Below are positions 35,840 to 44,767 of a stretch of 64,000 nucleotides of DNA, one piece after another. This stretch comes from DASQZT01 sp035638575 (GTDB lineage Bacteria; Acidobacteriota; Terriglobia; Bryobacterales; Bryobacteraceae): positions 11,490 through 75,489 of the forward strand of contig DASQZT010000201.1 of NCBI GenBank assembly GCA_035638575.1, written 5' to 3'. The stretch's first letter is position 1; every line of letters starts with the position of its first letter. The notes beneath the pieces are model-generated. The model ran no database searches, was not told where the DNA came from, and saw only the letters and a program-made list of their open reading frames with translations. Position numbers and translations under genes: made by a program.

Positions 35840-36141
35840 TTGAGCGACAGTCTAACAGGTTGCGGGGCGTTTAGAGTGAGGGCGGCCGCTCCCTCATCGG
35901 CCCGCCGTCAGAAGCTCAAGTCCGGAACCCGGCGCCGGACGACTTGCTCGATGAGGGTGACCATACCGGCGGTCTTGGACATCAGCTTGGCCGCTCCATC
36001 GGCGCCGAGCGTGCGGGTGAGCACACTGCCGGAACTGAGTTAGTCGAGAATAACCGCCGAGGGAAGGCGAGTCAAGGAATTTTAAGGTGCGGGAGCGTGT
36101 TTTTGGCCTAGCCGGTCTATGCGGTCCCGTCCTGTCCAGAT
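35840..36141. other. Leader/intergenic region before the PHP-domain gene, with a 38-codon frame
   Basis: About 300 bases between the sulfatase stop and the PHP gene start, both on the minus strand. A frame from GTG 36024 to the stop at 35908 encodes 38 residues (VLTRTLGADGAAKLMSK...VPDLSF). It looks protein-like, with an amphipathic helix, but has no ribosome site, and in-frame TAA lies just upstream. It could be the tail of a lost gene or a leader peptide. A promoter-like pair precedes it (36047-36075). No terminator hairpin was seen. Confidence 0.3.
36047..36075 (-). promoter_or_regulatory. Sigma-70-like promoter upstream of the PHP-domain gene
   Basis: On the minus strand TTGACT (36075-36070) is followed after exactly 17 bases by TATTCT (36052-36047), each one mismatch-class away from the TTGACA/TATAAT consensus. 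Transcription would begin near 36040 and run about 200 bases before the ATG at 35839, covering the short frame noted there. This separates the PHP gene's expression from that of the upstream sulfatase. The call rests on pattern only. Confidence 0.5.
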
Positions 36142-37590
36142 CTAAGGTTGCTTCACGGGCGGCGGATTCTCTCCCGTGAGCCCCTGGCCCGCGGCGGCGG
36201 GGTCGTACTTCGGATTCGGGGCGGGCATGGCGGCGTTCACCGATTCCCGCCACTTCTTCAGCATGTCGTGCAGGCGGGCGGCGCGCCGCGCATCGCTCTT
36301 CGCCAGGTCCTGGCTTTCGCGGATATCTTTCGCGACGTTGTACAACTCCAGCCGGCCGTCCTCGTAGAACTCGATCAGCTTGTAGTCGCCCGCGCGAACG
36401 GCGCCGCCGGGGACGCCGCCCTGATTGCTGTAGTGCGGATAGTGCCAGTAGATCGCATCGCGACGGAGCGGGCCGGTCCCCTTGAGCAGCGGTGTGAGGC
36501 TGCGGCCGTCCACGGGCCGGCCGGGATCCATGCGCGCCCCCGCGATCTCCAGGATGGTCGGGAAAAAGTCGATGCTCGAAACCGGGACGTCGCAGGTGCT
36601 GCCGGCCTTGGTGACGCCGGGCCAGCGGATCATCATCGGCTCGCGAATGCCGCCTTCGTACAGATGTCCCTTGCCGGCCCGCAGGGGCGCGTTCGAGGTC
36701 ACCGGCACTTTGCGATTCCCCTCGTAGACCAGGCCGCCGTTGTCGGACATGAAGATCACTACCGTGTGCTCGGCGAGGCCCAGCGAGTCCAGCTTGCCGA
36801 GGATGCGCCCGACGTTCTCGTCGAGGCTCGAGATCATGGCCGCGTAAACCGGGTCGTGCTGCGGATTCTTCGGGTCGGCCTTGGCGCGGAAGCGATCGAT
36901 GGTGGCGGCCTTCGCCTGCTCGGGAAGATGCACGGCGAACTCGGGCAGATAGAGGAAGAACGGCCGGCTGCGGTTCGCCTCGATGAACTTCTCGGCTTCC
37001 ACGGTAAGGCGATCGGTGAGATATTCGTCCGGCGAGCCGCCTTCCAAATTGGGCAGGTGGAACGGGCCGAAGTAGGATTGCGGCTGGCCCCTCTCGGTGC
37101 CGGCCACGTTGAGATCGAAGCCGTGCTTGTCGGGATAAAACGGCGGCCCGCCGAGGTGCCATTTACCGATGCTGGCGGACGCGTAGCCGAGCGGCTTCAG
37201 CGCTTGGGGGATGGTCAGCTCATCGAGCGGCAGCTCCTGCTTAAATGCGGGAGTGAGCAGCCGCGCCGCCGGCCATTGCGCCCGGCCGGGGATCCAGTCG
37301 GTGAGGTGCAGCCGCGCGGGATAGCGGCCCGTGAGAATGCTGGCGCGCGTCGGCGAGCAGACCGGGCACGCCGCGTAGGCGTTGGTGAACCGCACTGACT
37401 GGCGCGCGAAACGGTCGATGTTGGGCGTTTCGTAAAAGGAGCTGCCGTAGCAGCCGAGGTCGCGCCAGCCCATATCGTCGATCAGGATGAAGAGAAAATT
37501 CGGCGGCCGGGATTGCGCCGCGCTGCTTCGTGCCAGGGCCAACGGCGCCACGGCGCTCGCCAGAAACCGCCGCCTGCTGAAAGACGTCAT
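36142..37590 (-). CDS. Tat-exported sulfatase (arylsulfatase type)
   Basis: 482 residues from ATG 37590; upstream codons in frame are not signal-like. The N-terminus SFSRRRFLASAVAPLALA is a twin-arginine signal. The formylglycine motif is complete: C78-S-P-T-R82 (CxPxR), with the metal Asp pair in LFILIDDMGWRD, HVIFMSDNGG-type Asp-Asn later (VVIFMSDNGGL), and IGKWHLGG. The formylglycine-generating enzyme converts Cys78 before folding and Tat export fits that. It cleaves sulfate esters outside the cytoplasm, probably on polysaccharides or aryl sulfates. The generating enzyme is not in this window. It is divergent from the ATPase-SPFH operon. Confidence 0.94.
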   Translation of the reverse strand: MTSFSRRRFLASAVAPLALARSSAAQSRPPNFLFILIDDMGWRDLGCYGSSFYETPNIDRFARQSVRFTNAYAACPVCSPTRASILTGRYPARLHLTDWIPGRAQWPAARLLTPAFKQELPLDELTIPQALKPLGYASASIGKWHLGGPPFYPDKHGFDLNVAGTERGQPQSYFGPFHLPNLEGGSPDEYLTDRLTVEAEKFIEANRSRPFFLYLPEFAVHLPEQAKAATIDRFRAKADPKNPQHDPVYAAMISSLDENVGRILGKLDSLGLAEHTVVIFMSDNGGLVYEGNRKVPVTSNAPLRAGKGHLYEGGIREPMMIRWPGVTKAGSTCDVPVSSIDFFPTILEIAGARMDPGRPVDGRSLTPLLKGTGPLRRDAIYWHYPHYSNQGGVPGGAVRAGDYKLIEFYEDGRLELYNVAKDIRESQDLAKSDARRAARLHDMLKKWRESVNAAMPAPNPKYDPAAAGQGLTGENPPPVKQP

Positions 37591-37695
37591 GACAGCACAG
37601 GCGTAACAGATCGCTCGCCTCAACGCAAGCTCGGGAAGGTGGGTTTACAATAGTGTGGCGCGGGCTTCGGACCGCGGGCCGCGGGGGAAAACGCA

Positions 37696-40614
37696 ATGGA
37701 TGACGAGCGCCGGGAAAGGATTCGCTACTACTCCTTTGCCGCGCTGGTCGGCGCGCTCCTGCTGCTGAACTGGCTGGGAATTTTCACGACGATCTTCGGG
37801 ATCGACACCGCCATCCTGATCACCCTGCTGGCGGGCTACAAGACCTTCCACAATTCGGTTTCCGCGCTGCTCGAAAAACGCATCTCGGCCGATATCGCGC
37901 TGTGCATCGCGGTGATTGCCGCTCTTTCTGTCGGCCAGTACCTGGCTGCCGCCGAGGCCATGTTCATCGTGCTGGTGGGCGAGGGACTGGAATCCTACGC
38001 GGCGGGACGCACCGCCGCCGCCATCCACCGTTTCGTGGAGCAGATGCCGCGGCGGGCGCGCGTGCTGCGCGAGGGTCGAGAGGAAGAAGTCGATGCCGCG
38101 TCGCTAACCGCGGGCGAGCGCATCCTGGTGCGCGCGGGCGAGCGGGTCCCGGCCGATGGCGCCATCGAGACCGGCTATTCGACGCTGGACGAAAGCTCCG
38201 TCACGGGCGAGCCGCTGCCGCGCGAGAAACAGCCGGGCGACGAAGTGTTCTCGGGCTCGCTCAACGGCGGCGGGCTGCTCACCGTGCGCGTGTCGCGGGC
38301 CGGCTCGGACACCACGCTGGCACGGGTCGCGCGCCTGGTGGAAGAGGCCCAGGAACGGCGCGCCCCCGTCGAGCGGCTGGCCGACCGCGCGGCCAAATAC
38401 TTCCTGCCCGCGCTGCTCGCGGCCGCCGCCCTCACCTTTTATTTCACGCGCGATTGGATGCGCACCGTGGCGGTGCTGATCGTGGCGTGCCCGTGCGCAT
38501 TGATCCTGGCCACTCCCACCGCGATGGTGGCGGCCATCGGCGGGCTCGCGAGGCGCGGCATTCTGGTGCGCGGCGCCGCGGTTCTTCAGCGCGCGGCCAA
38601 GGTGGATACGGTGGTCTTCGACAAGACCGGCACCATTACCGAGGGCCGGTTCGAAGTCATCGAAGTCGTGGCGCTGGATCGCAGCCGCGACGAGTTGCTC
38701 GCGCTTGCCGCCGCCGCCGAGAAGGCTTCGGACCACCCGCTCGCCCGCGTCATCGTGGAAGAAGCTGCGCGCCGCGGCCTCGCCATCCCCGCCGCGGATG
38801 CGGCCCGCGTGCTGCCGGGACGCGGCGTCGAGTGCGACATCGCAGGCCGCACGGTTCGAGCCGGAAACGCGGCGTTCTTGGCCGCCCACGGCGTGGACGC
38901 CCGGCCCGTGGAGGAACAGGCGGACCGCGCCGGCGCCACCGCCGTTCTGGTCGCTTCGGGCTCCACGCTGGCCGGCGCAATCTACCTCCGCGACACTCTG
39001 CGGCAGGGCGTTCGCGAGGCGCTCGAGGGCATCGCGAAACTGGGCATCCCGCACCGCCTGATGCTCACCGGCGACCGCCGCAGCGCCGCCGAGGCCATCG
39101 CCCGCCAGGCCGGCATTCCCGAAGTCGAAGCCGGACTCCTTCCCGAACAGAAGGTGGACCGCATTCGCCAACTGGCCGCGCAGGGGCGCACCGTCGCCAT
39201 GGTGGGGGACGGCATCAACGACGCGCCCGCCCTCGCCAGCGCCGACCTTGGCATCGCGGTCGCGGGCGCCGCCGATATCGCCGCGGAAGCGGCCGGCGTG
39301 GTCTACCTGCCGCACTCGCTCGAAACGCTGCCGCTGTTGTTCGTGGCCAGCCGGCGCGCGGTCGCCACCGCCTGGCAGAACATCATCCTCTTTGCCGGCG
39401 TGGTGAATCTGGCGGCGGTGCTCTGCGCCGCCACCGGCGTGGTCGGGCCGATCGGCGCCGCGCTCACCCACCAGCTCTCCTCGTTCCTGGTGATGATGAA
39501 CTCGCTGCGCCTTCTGCGCACGCGGCAGGGCACGGTGGATCTCCGGCCGCTGGCACGTCGTGGAGTGGAAGCGCTGCGCGCCATCCCGCGCCGTCGCGAG
39601 TTGCTCAAGCCGGCCGCCGCGCTCGCGGTCCTGGCGATCGTGCTCAACGGCGCGTACATCATCGGCCCCGACGAGACCGGGATCGTGCAGCGCTTCGGAA
39701 AAAAGCTGGTGCCCTCGAGCGAGCCCGGCCTGCACTACAAGCTGCCGTGGCCGGTGGAAGTGCTGACCAGGGTCCGCGCTCACCAGGTGCGCGTCGTCGA
39801 GATCGGTTTCCGATCGACCGCCTCGTCGCCCGCCACCGAGCCCGCCGCCTACGAATGGAACGTGCAGCATCGCGGCGGCCGTTTTCAGAGCAGGCCCGAA
39901 GAGTCGCTGCGGCTCACCGGCGATCAGAACCTCATCGAGTTGAACGCCGCGGTGCACTACGATCTGCCGCGCCCCGATGAATTCCTCTTTCACCAGGCCG
40001 ATGGCGAAGCCACCGTGCGCGCCGCCGCGGAGGCGGCGCTGCAGTCCGTGATCACCGCGACCCCGCTCGACGACGTCCTGACCACCGGCAGGGCCGCCAT
40101 CGAGCAGAAGGTGCGGGAGGAGATGCAGGTGCGGCTCGACCGCTGCGGCGCCGGCGTGCGCGTGCTCGGCTTCCGCCTTCAGGACGTGCATCCTTCGCTC
40201 GAAGTGGTGGACGCCTTCCGCGAAGTCTCGGGCGCGTACGAGGAGAAGAATCGCCTGATCAACGAAGCCGAGGGCTACCGCAACGAACAGATTGCACTGG
40301 CTCGCGGGAACGCCCTGGCGCGCATGGAGCAGGCGCGCGCTTATACGCTGGGCCGCACCAACCGCGCGGAAGGGGATGCGGCGCGCTTCACCGGCCGCGA
40401 AGCCGCATACCGCACCGCGCCCGGTCCCACCGAGACGCGCCTGTATCTGGAAACCCTGGAGCAGGTTTTGCCCGGCAAGAAGAAACTGATTCTGGATCGA
40501 AGCAAAGCTCCGCGCCGCCTGTTTCTGATGGAGCGCGGGGTGGAGATCGGCGGTCCCGCGACCCAGCCGCTGTTTGCGCCCGAGGCGCCGCGGGCCCGTC
40601 CCGAAGAGCGATGA
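37696..40614 (+). CDS. Heavy-metal (P1B) ATPase fused to an HflK-like SPFH domain
   Basis: 972 residues in one unbroken frame. Residues 1-610 are a P1B pump: TGE (170-172) in the actuator, CPC (265-267) in the metal-site helix, DKTGT (309-313, phosphorylated Asp309), SDHP (345-348) and GDGINDAP (504-511). No N-terminal HMA metal-binding domain is present. The last pump helix reads THQLSSFLVMMNSLRLL (591-607), unlike the copper type, so the metal is unclear. After a linker, a further membrane helix (about 637-654) opens an SPFH/band-7 domain of the HflK kind (GPDETGIVQRFGKKL, EPGLHYKLPWPVEVL, LTGDQNLIELNAAVHYDL, TRLYLETLEQVLPG). The stop overlaps the next start (ATGA). SPFH proteins form membrane cages, so the pump may be held inside one. 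Confidence 0.92.
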   Translation: MDDERRERIRYYSFAALVGALLLLNWLGIFTTIFGIDTAILITLLAGYKTFHNSVSALLEKRISADIALCIAVIAALSVGQYLAAAEAMFIVLVGEGLESYAAGRTAAAIHRFVEQMPRRARVLREGREEEVDAASLTAGERILVRAGERVPADGAIETGYSTLDESSVTGEPLPREKQPGDEVFSGSLNGGGLLTVRVSRAGSDTTLARVARLVEEAQERRAPVERLADRAAKYFLPALLAAAALTFYFTRDWMRTVAVLIVACPCALILATPTAMVAAIGGLARRGILVRGAAVLQRAAKVDTVVFDKTGTITEGRFEVIEVVALDRSRDELLALAAAAEKASDHPLARVIVEEAARRGLAIPAADAARVLPGRGVECDIAGRTVRAGNAAFLAAHGVDARPVEEQADRAGATAVLVASGSTLAGAIYLRDTLRQGVREALEGIAKLGIPHRLMLTGDRRSAAEAIARQAGIPEVEAGLLPEQKVDRIRQLAAQGRTVAMVGDGINDAPALASADLGIAVAGAADIAAEAAGVVYLPHSLETLPLLFVASRRAVATAWQNIILFAGVVNLAAVLCAATGVVGPIGAALTHQLSSFLVMMNSLRLLRTRQGTVDLRPLARRGVEALRAIPRRRELLKPAAALAVLAIVLNGAYIIGPDETGIVQRFGKKLVPSSEPGLHYKLPWPVEVLTRVRAHQVRVVEIGFRSTASSPATEPAAYEWNVQHRGGRFQSRPEESLRLTGDQNLIELNAAVHYDLPRPDEFLFHQADGEATVRAAAEAALQSVITATPLDDVLTTGRAAIEQKVREEMQVRLDRCGAGVRVLGFRLQDVHPSLEVVDAFREVSGAYEEKNRLINEAEGYRNEQIALARGNALARMEQARAYTLGRTNRAEGDAARFTGREAAYRTAPGPTETRLYLETLEQVLPGKKKLILDRSKAPRRLFLMERGVEIGGPATQPLFAPEAPRARPEER

Positions 40615-41510
40615 GGAATCCTATGCTGCGTTATCGAAAACATCTGATGATTGGTCTCCCGGCCGCGTTTCTGCTGTTTTTGTATCTGACGTTCTTTTCC
40701 GTGCGGGAGACCGAATTCGTCCTGGTCACGCAATTCGGACGGCCGGTGCGCACCGTGATGGAGGCCGGGCTGCACGCCAAGTGGGCGTTTCAAGCCGCCA
40801 CCTATTTCGACCGGCGGCTGCGCATCTACAATCCGCGCCCCTCGGAATTCCTGACCCGCGACAAGAAGAACATCGTGGTGGACACTTATGTGGCATGGCG
40901 CATCCAGGATCCGGACCGGTTCCTGCAGACCGTGGGCGACCCGGTGGCCGCGGAAATGCGGCTGCACGACATCGTGTGGTCCGGCCTCTCGGCCGCGCTC
41001 GGCACGCACGATCTGGATTCGCTGGTCTCCACCGCGGCGCCCAATCCCGAAACCGGCCAACTGCTGGACCACCTGAGCGCGCTGACTGGCCGCGCCGCGC
41101 TCACCCAATACGGGATCACCGTGGTGGACGTGCGGATCAAGCGCCTCAACCTGCCGGAGCAGAACAAGCAGAGCGTGTACGCCAGGATGCGCGCGGAGCG
41201 CGAGCGCATCGCCCGCCAGTACCGCGCGGAAGGCGAAGAGCAGGCGCTCAGCATCCGCGCCGATGCGGACCGGCAGAAGGAAGAGATCCTCTCGGCGGCC
41301 TACAAGGAGGCGGAAAAGATCCGCGGCGAGGGCGATGCCCAATCCACGCGGATCTACGGGCAGGCGCATTCGAAGAACCCCCGCTTCTACAAACTGCTGC
41401 GCACGCTCGAAACCTACCAGAAGGTTCTCGACGACAAGACCACCGCGATTTTGGGCTCCGACTCCGAGCTGCTGAAGATCTTCATGCGCGGGGAGGTTGG
41501 CGCCAAGTGA
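40611..41510 (+). CDS. hflC: HflC-type SPFH membrane protein
   Basis: 299 residues; ATG 40611 overlaps the TGA of the fusion gene, so translation is coupled (ATG 40623 is a weaker alternative). One N-terminal membrane helix (about 12-33), then the SPFH core: VRETEFVLVTQFGRPVRTV, EAGLHAKWAF, IYNPRPSEFLTRDKKNIVVD, YVAWRIQDPDRFLQTVGD. The C-terminal helix is charged and repetitive (MRAERERIARQYRAEGEEQA), as in HflC. In E. coli HflC and HflK build a periplasmic cage around FtsH. No ftsH is adjacent here; the nearest membrane enzyme is the fused ATPase. Confidence 0.92.
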   Translation: MRNPMLRYRKHLMIGLPAAFLLFLYLTFFSVRETEFVLVTQFGRPVRTVMEAGLHAKWAFQAATYFDRRLRIYNPRPSEFLTRDKKNIVVDTYVAWRIQDPDRFLQTVGDPVAAEMRLHDIVWSGLSAALGTHDLDSLVSTAAPNPETGQLLDHLSALTGRAALTQYGITVVDVRIKRLNLPEQNKQSVYARMRAERERIARQYRAEGEEQALSIRADADRQKEEILSAAYKEAEKIRGEGDAQSTRIYGQAHSKNPRFYKLLRTLETYQKVLDDKTTAILGSDSELLKIFMRGEVGAK

Positions 41511-42484
41511 GTTCCATCGCCGAACCGCGGGAGATCGCGCCGCCCATGCCCGATGGCGAGGCCGCGGAGCCGGGTCAACGCTGGACCCCGCGTCGGATCG
41601 CCGCCGCCATCGCGTTGGCCTGGCTCGCTACGGGCGTGTTTGCGGTAAGGCCGGACGAGCAGGCCGTCGTCACGCGGTTCGGCGCCGTGGTGGAGCCGCG
41701 CGTCTATCCCGGAATTCATTACGCCCTGCCATGGCCCATCGACCGCGCCGTCAAAGTGAAGGTCAACCAGTTGCAGCGCGTGGTGATCGGCGGGGAGGCC
41801 GCCGACCGCGTGCTGGGCCGCTCGGAGCCGCTGGCGGCGCAATTCCTTACCGGCGATCAGAACGTCATCAACCTGCGCGCGGTGGTGCAGTTTTCCGTGG
41901 GCGTTCCGGTGGACTACCTGTTCCACTCGGTGGATGTGGGCCAACTGGTTGCCGCGGCCGCCGAAGCGGAGCTGGCGCGGCGGGTGGCGGCGCGCGGCGT
42001 CGATGCGGTGCTGACCACCGAGCGGATCGCGATACAGGACGAGGTGCTCGGCGCCGCGCAGGTTCGCCTCAACGAGTACGGCGCGGGGGTGAAGCTCTCG
42101 ACCGTGAACATCGAAATTGCGTCGCCCCCGCCCGAGGCGGCCGACGCGTTCCGCGACGTGGCCGGCGCGCGCGCCGATGCCGCGCGCATCATCGACGAAG
42201 CTCACGGCTACACCAACGGCCTGATTCCCCGCGCCCGCGGCGAAGCGGTGCAGTTGGCGCAGTCCGCCGAGGCCTACCGCCAGACCAAGGTGAACCAGTC
42301 GCTGGGCGATGCCGCGCGCTTCACAGCAATCGCGGCGGAATACGAAAAAGCCGCCGACGTCACCGGCCAGCGGCTGTACCTGGAGACCATGGAGCAGGTG
42401 CTGCCGAAGATTCGCAAGCTGATCGTGGATTCCGCCGGGAATGTGGACTTGTCGATCATCGGCAAGAGCGAGGCGAAGCCGTAG
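41507..42484 (+). CDS. hflK: HflK-type SPFH membrane protein
   Basis: 325 residues from GTG 41507, overlapping the hflC stop; GGGAGG lies ten bases upstream. A short cytoplasmic tail and one membrane helix (about 26-44) precede the SPFH domain: FAVRPDEQAVVTRFGAVVEP, YPGIHYALPWPIDRAVKVKV, FLTGDQNVINLRAVVQF, and YLETMEQVLPKIRKLIVD near the end. These motifs repeat those of the fused SPFH domain upstream, so the operon encodes two HflK-like modules and one HflC. An Ala-rich helix of about 60 residues follows the core, as in other HflK proteins. Confidence 0.92.
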   Translation: MSSIAEPREIAPPMPDGEAAEPGQRWTPRRIAAAIALAWLATGVFAVRPDEQAVVTRFGAVVEPRVYPGIHYALPWPIDRAVKVKVNQLQRVVIGGEAADRVLGRSEPLAAQFLTGDQNVINLRAVVQFSVGVPVDYLFHSVDVGQLVAAAAEAELARRVAARGVDAVLTTERIAIQDEVLGAAQVRLNEYGAGVKLSTVNIEIASPPPEAADAFRDVAGARADAARIIDEAHGYTNGLIPRARGEAVQLAQSAEAYRQTKVNQSLGDAARFTAIAAEYEKAADVTGQRLYLETMEQVLPKIRKLIVDSAGNVDLSIIGKSEAKP

Positions 42485-42517
42485 GGCGGCGCTAAACGCT
42501 CGTGATAGGCTGAAGGC

Positions 42518-44761
42518 ATGTTTCGCGGACTCGCGCTTTTCGTGCCCCTGACGGCCGTTTCGATGTTCGGCGCGAATGTCCAATTGTTCTCCGCACTGCC
42601 AAACGCAGCGGCTTCCAGGGCCATACAACTCGACGCAGCGGGCAATATCTACGTCGCTGGATTTTTTACGCCTGCGAGCAAAGCCGTCCTGAGTATGACG
42701 TCGGCCTTTGTGGCAAAGCTCTCGGCCGATGGATCGACACTCATTTACTTTACTGTTCTGGCCGGCTCGGTCGACGACTTAGCCACCGCGATTGCGCTGG
42801 GCCCCGATGGGTCTGCCTACGTCACTGGTAATACGAACTCATCCGATTTTCCAGTGACTGCCGGGGCATTACAGCCCACTTATATCGGCGGAGGTCAAAA
42901 TCAGGGGTTTCTGGTTAAAGTGAGTCCGGCCGGCCCGGTTGTTTATTCCACTTTCATCAATGGGACCGCATCCACGCAAATTACCGGAATTGCAATCGAT
43001 GGCGCCGGTGAGGTCTTCCTCACTGGCATCGGCGGCCCTGGGTACTCCTTAACCGGCGAAGAACCGCTTCAGGGCTTTGTTCTGAAGCTGGATGCGGGGA
43101 TGAGCAAAGTGCTGCTGTCGATCTATGGATACGGCGGCGGCTTGATCGCGCTGGACAGCCAGGCTGACATATATCTTGCAGGCAGCGCGCAGGCGAACGT
43201 AACTTACAACACGGGCCAGGTACTTACTCTTCCACCGTTCCCGGCCGGCGCGTTTCAGTCCACGCACGACGCCCGTTTCTGCTTTACCTTCGGTTCGGGC
43301 CCAGGCGGAATAGGGGCCGAGGAGTCCTGTGGTTACCAGTACGTCGCCAAGCTCGATGCAACGGGCACACTGCTCTGGGGCACGTATGTCACCGGCACTT
43401 ACAGCGCCATCGCCGGGGGAATGGCCGTGGATAGTACGGGCAACGTCATCGTTGCCGGGACCACTTACTCGGACGACTACCCGGTTACAGCGGGAGCGTT
43501 CCAGACTGCCTACGCCGCCACCGCCCCTCCCTATCCGGTCGCTCCCGGGAATACGTATTCGGGCCCGCCTCCGGCCACGGGATACGTCACCAAGATCAAC
43601 GCTAAAGGCACAGGCCTGATCTGGTCGACTTACTTCGGCGGTTCTTACTCCGACCAGATTACGGGCATGGCAGTTGGCCCGACCGGTGATATTCTTGTGT
43701 CGGGCCGCGCCGCTTCGAGCGATTTGCCGGCGCTCGAGGGGACTCCGGACGGCTGCCGCCCTTCGGCCGATCAGGAGCTTGGGTTCGTCGCCCGCCTCGC
43801 GCCCGACGGCGCGACGGCCGGGCCGGCTCAATTGGTCGAAGGCGCGCCCGATTGCCTGTACTTTTCCTGCTCTAATCTCTACGACGAATATCCTGACTAT
43901 CAAGCCGGCTGGCCGCTGGCACTTCGTCCGGATGGAACGGCGCTGGCCGCAGGCACCAACAGCGCCTTGGCCTCTATCGATTTTTCGTCCAGCAGCCGCC
44001 TGGCGTGCGTGGCCGATCCGGCGGACAACGTGCAGCTTCGCACTGTGGCGCCCGGTCAACTCCTTTCGCTCTTCGGCGCGGACCTCGCGCCCGCGTCCCC
44101 GTTCCTTCCGCCCGGCGGCGTGGCGGCGTCATCGGCTACTTTCGGCGTGTTTTTCAATGGCATCCCGGCGCCGATCCTTTATTCTTCGGCCCAGCAGATC
44201 AACGTGCAGGTTCCTTACGAGATCGCCGGCCAGGCCACGGTGCAGCTGCAGGTAATCGACAAGCAGATTCCGCTTCCCGTGTCGGAGACCCGTACCCTGG
44301 GAGTGGTCGCGCGGCAGCCCGCTGTTTTTCTCTCGCCCGCCGCTTCCGGAAGCCCGTTTCCCGGGTATGCCGTGTGTGGCGCCATGGTGGCGATCGGCGA
44401 GCCCGCGGTCGCTCTGAACGCGGACGGCACGTTGAACGATTGCACCAACCCGGCGATTGCCGGCTCGGTAGTAACGATTTTCGTGGATGGTTTGGGGCCG
44501 GTGACACCGGCTCTGGCGACCGGCACAATCGCCCAGGCGCCGCCCGTGACACTCACTCCAGCCGTAGGCGCTCTTGACTCTAACCTCGCCCCGGTTATCA
44601 CTACTACCAGCAGCCTTCCGGGATCGATCAGCGGCGTGGCTCAGGTGCAGTTTCAGGTGCCGCCCGGTTCGGGTCCGCTGGCGCCATTCATAGTGACACC
44701 CACGGTTGGGGGCAACACCTTGCGCGAGCGGCTGATTCTGATCTGGACGCGCTCCAACTGA
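42518..44761 (+). CDS. Secreted SBBP-repeat protein with TIGR03437 C-terminal domain
   Basis: 747 residues with a signal peptide (RGLALFVPLTAVSMFGA). Residues about 30-460 contain beta-propeller repeats of the SBBP type, each ending in 'S/TSDFPVTAGA' (NSSDFPVTAGALQ, YSDDYPVTAGAFQ, ASSDLPALEG). A complete TIGR03437 domain begins near 510: VAPGQLLSLFGADLAP, FNGIPAPILYSSAQQINVQV, then DGLGPVTPAL and VQFQVPPG. This C-terminal domain is a hallmark of Solibacter-group secreted proteins and probably serves sorting or attachment, which is not established. It begins 33 bases after hflK, but may be transcribed separately; no promoter was assigned. Confidence 0.88.
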   Translation: MFRGLALFVPLTAVSMFGANVQLFSALPNAAASRAIQLDAAGNIYVAGFFTPASKAVLSMTSAFVAKLSADGSTLIYFTVLAGSVDDLATAIALGPDGSAYVTGNTNSSDFPVTAGALQPTYIGGGQNQGFLVKVSPAGPVVYSTFINGTASTQITGIAIDGAGEVFLTGIGGPGYSLTGEEPLQGFVLKLDAGMSKVLLSIYGYGGGLIALDSQADIYLAGSAQANVTYNTGQVLTLPPFPAGAFQSTHDARFCFTFGSGPGGIGAEESCGYQYVAKLDATGTLLWGTYVTGTYSAIAGGMAVDSTGNVIVAGTTYSDDYPVTAGAFQTAYAATAPPYPVAPGNTYSGPPPATGYVTKINAKGTGLIWSTYFGGSYSDQITGMAVGPTGDILVSGRAASSDLPALEGTPDGCRPSADQELGFVARLAPDGATAGPAQLVEGAPDCLYFSCSNLYDEYPDYQAGWPLALRPDGTALAAGTNSALASIDFSSSSRLACVADPADNVQLRTVAPGQLLSLFGADLAPASPFLPPGGVAASSATFGVFFNGIPAPILYSSAQQINVQVPYEIAGQATVQLQVIDKQIPLPVSETRTLGVVARQPAVFLSPAASGSPFPGYAVCGAMVAIGEPAVALNADGTLNDCTNPAIAGSVVTIFVDGLGPVTPALATGTIAQAPPVTLTPAVGALDSNLAPVITTTSSLPGSISGVAQVQFQVPPGSGPLAPFIVTPTVGGNTLRERLILIWTRSN

Positions 44762-44767
44762 CAACGT

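Noticed and set aside
38104..40191. 695-codon minus-strand open frame
   Set aside because: Antisense of the ATPase-SPFH fusion; the forward frame holds all catalytic motifs.
37696..40614. The ATPase-SPFH join as an assembly artefact
   Set aside because: The frame is continuous across the linker, with a membrane helix and normal codon use on both sides, and the downstream SPFH genes are coupled by overlaps; no sign of a breakpoint was seen.
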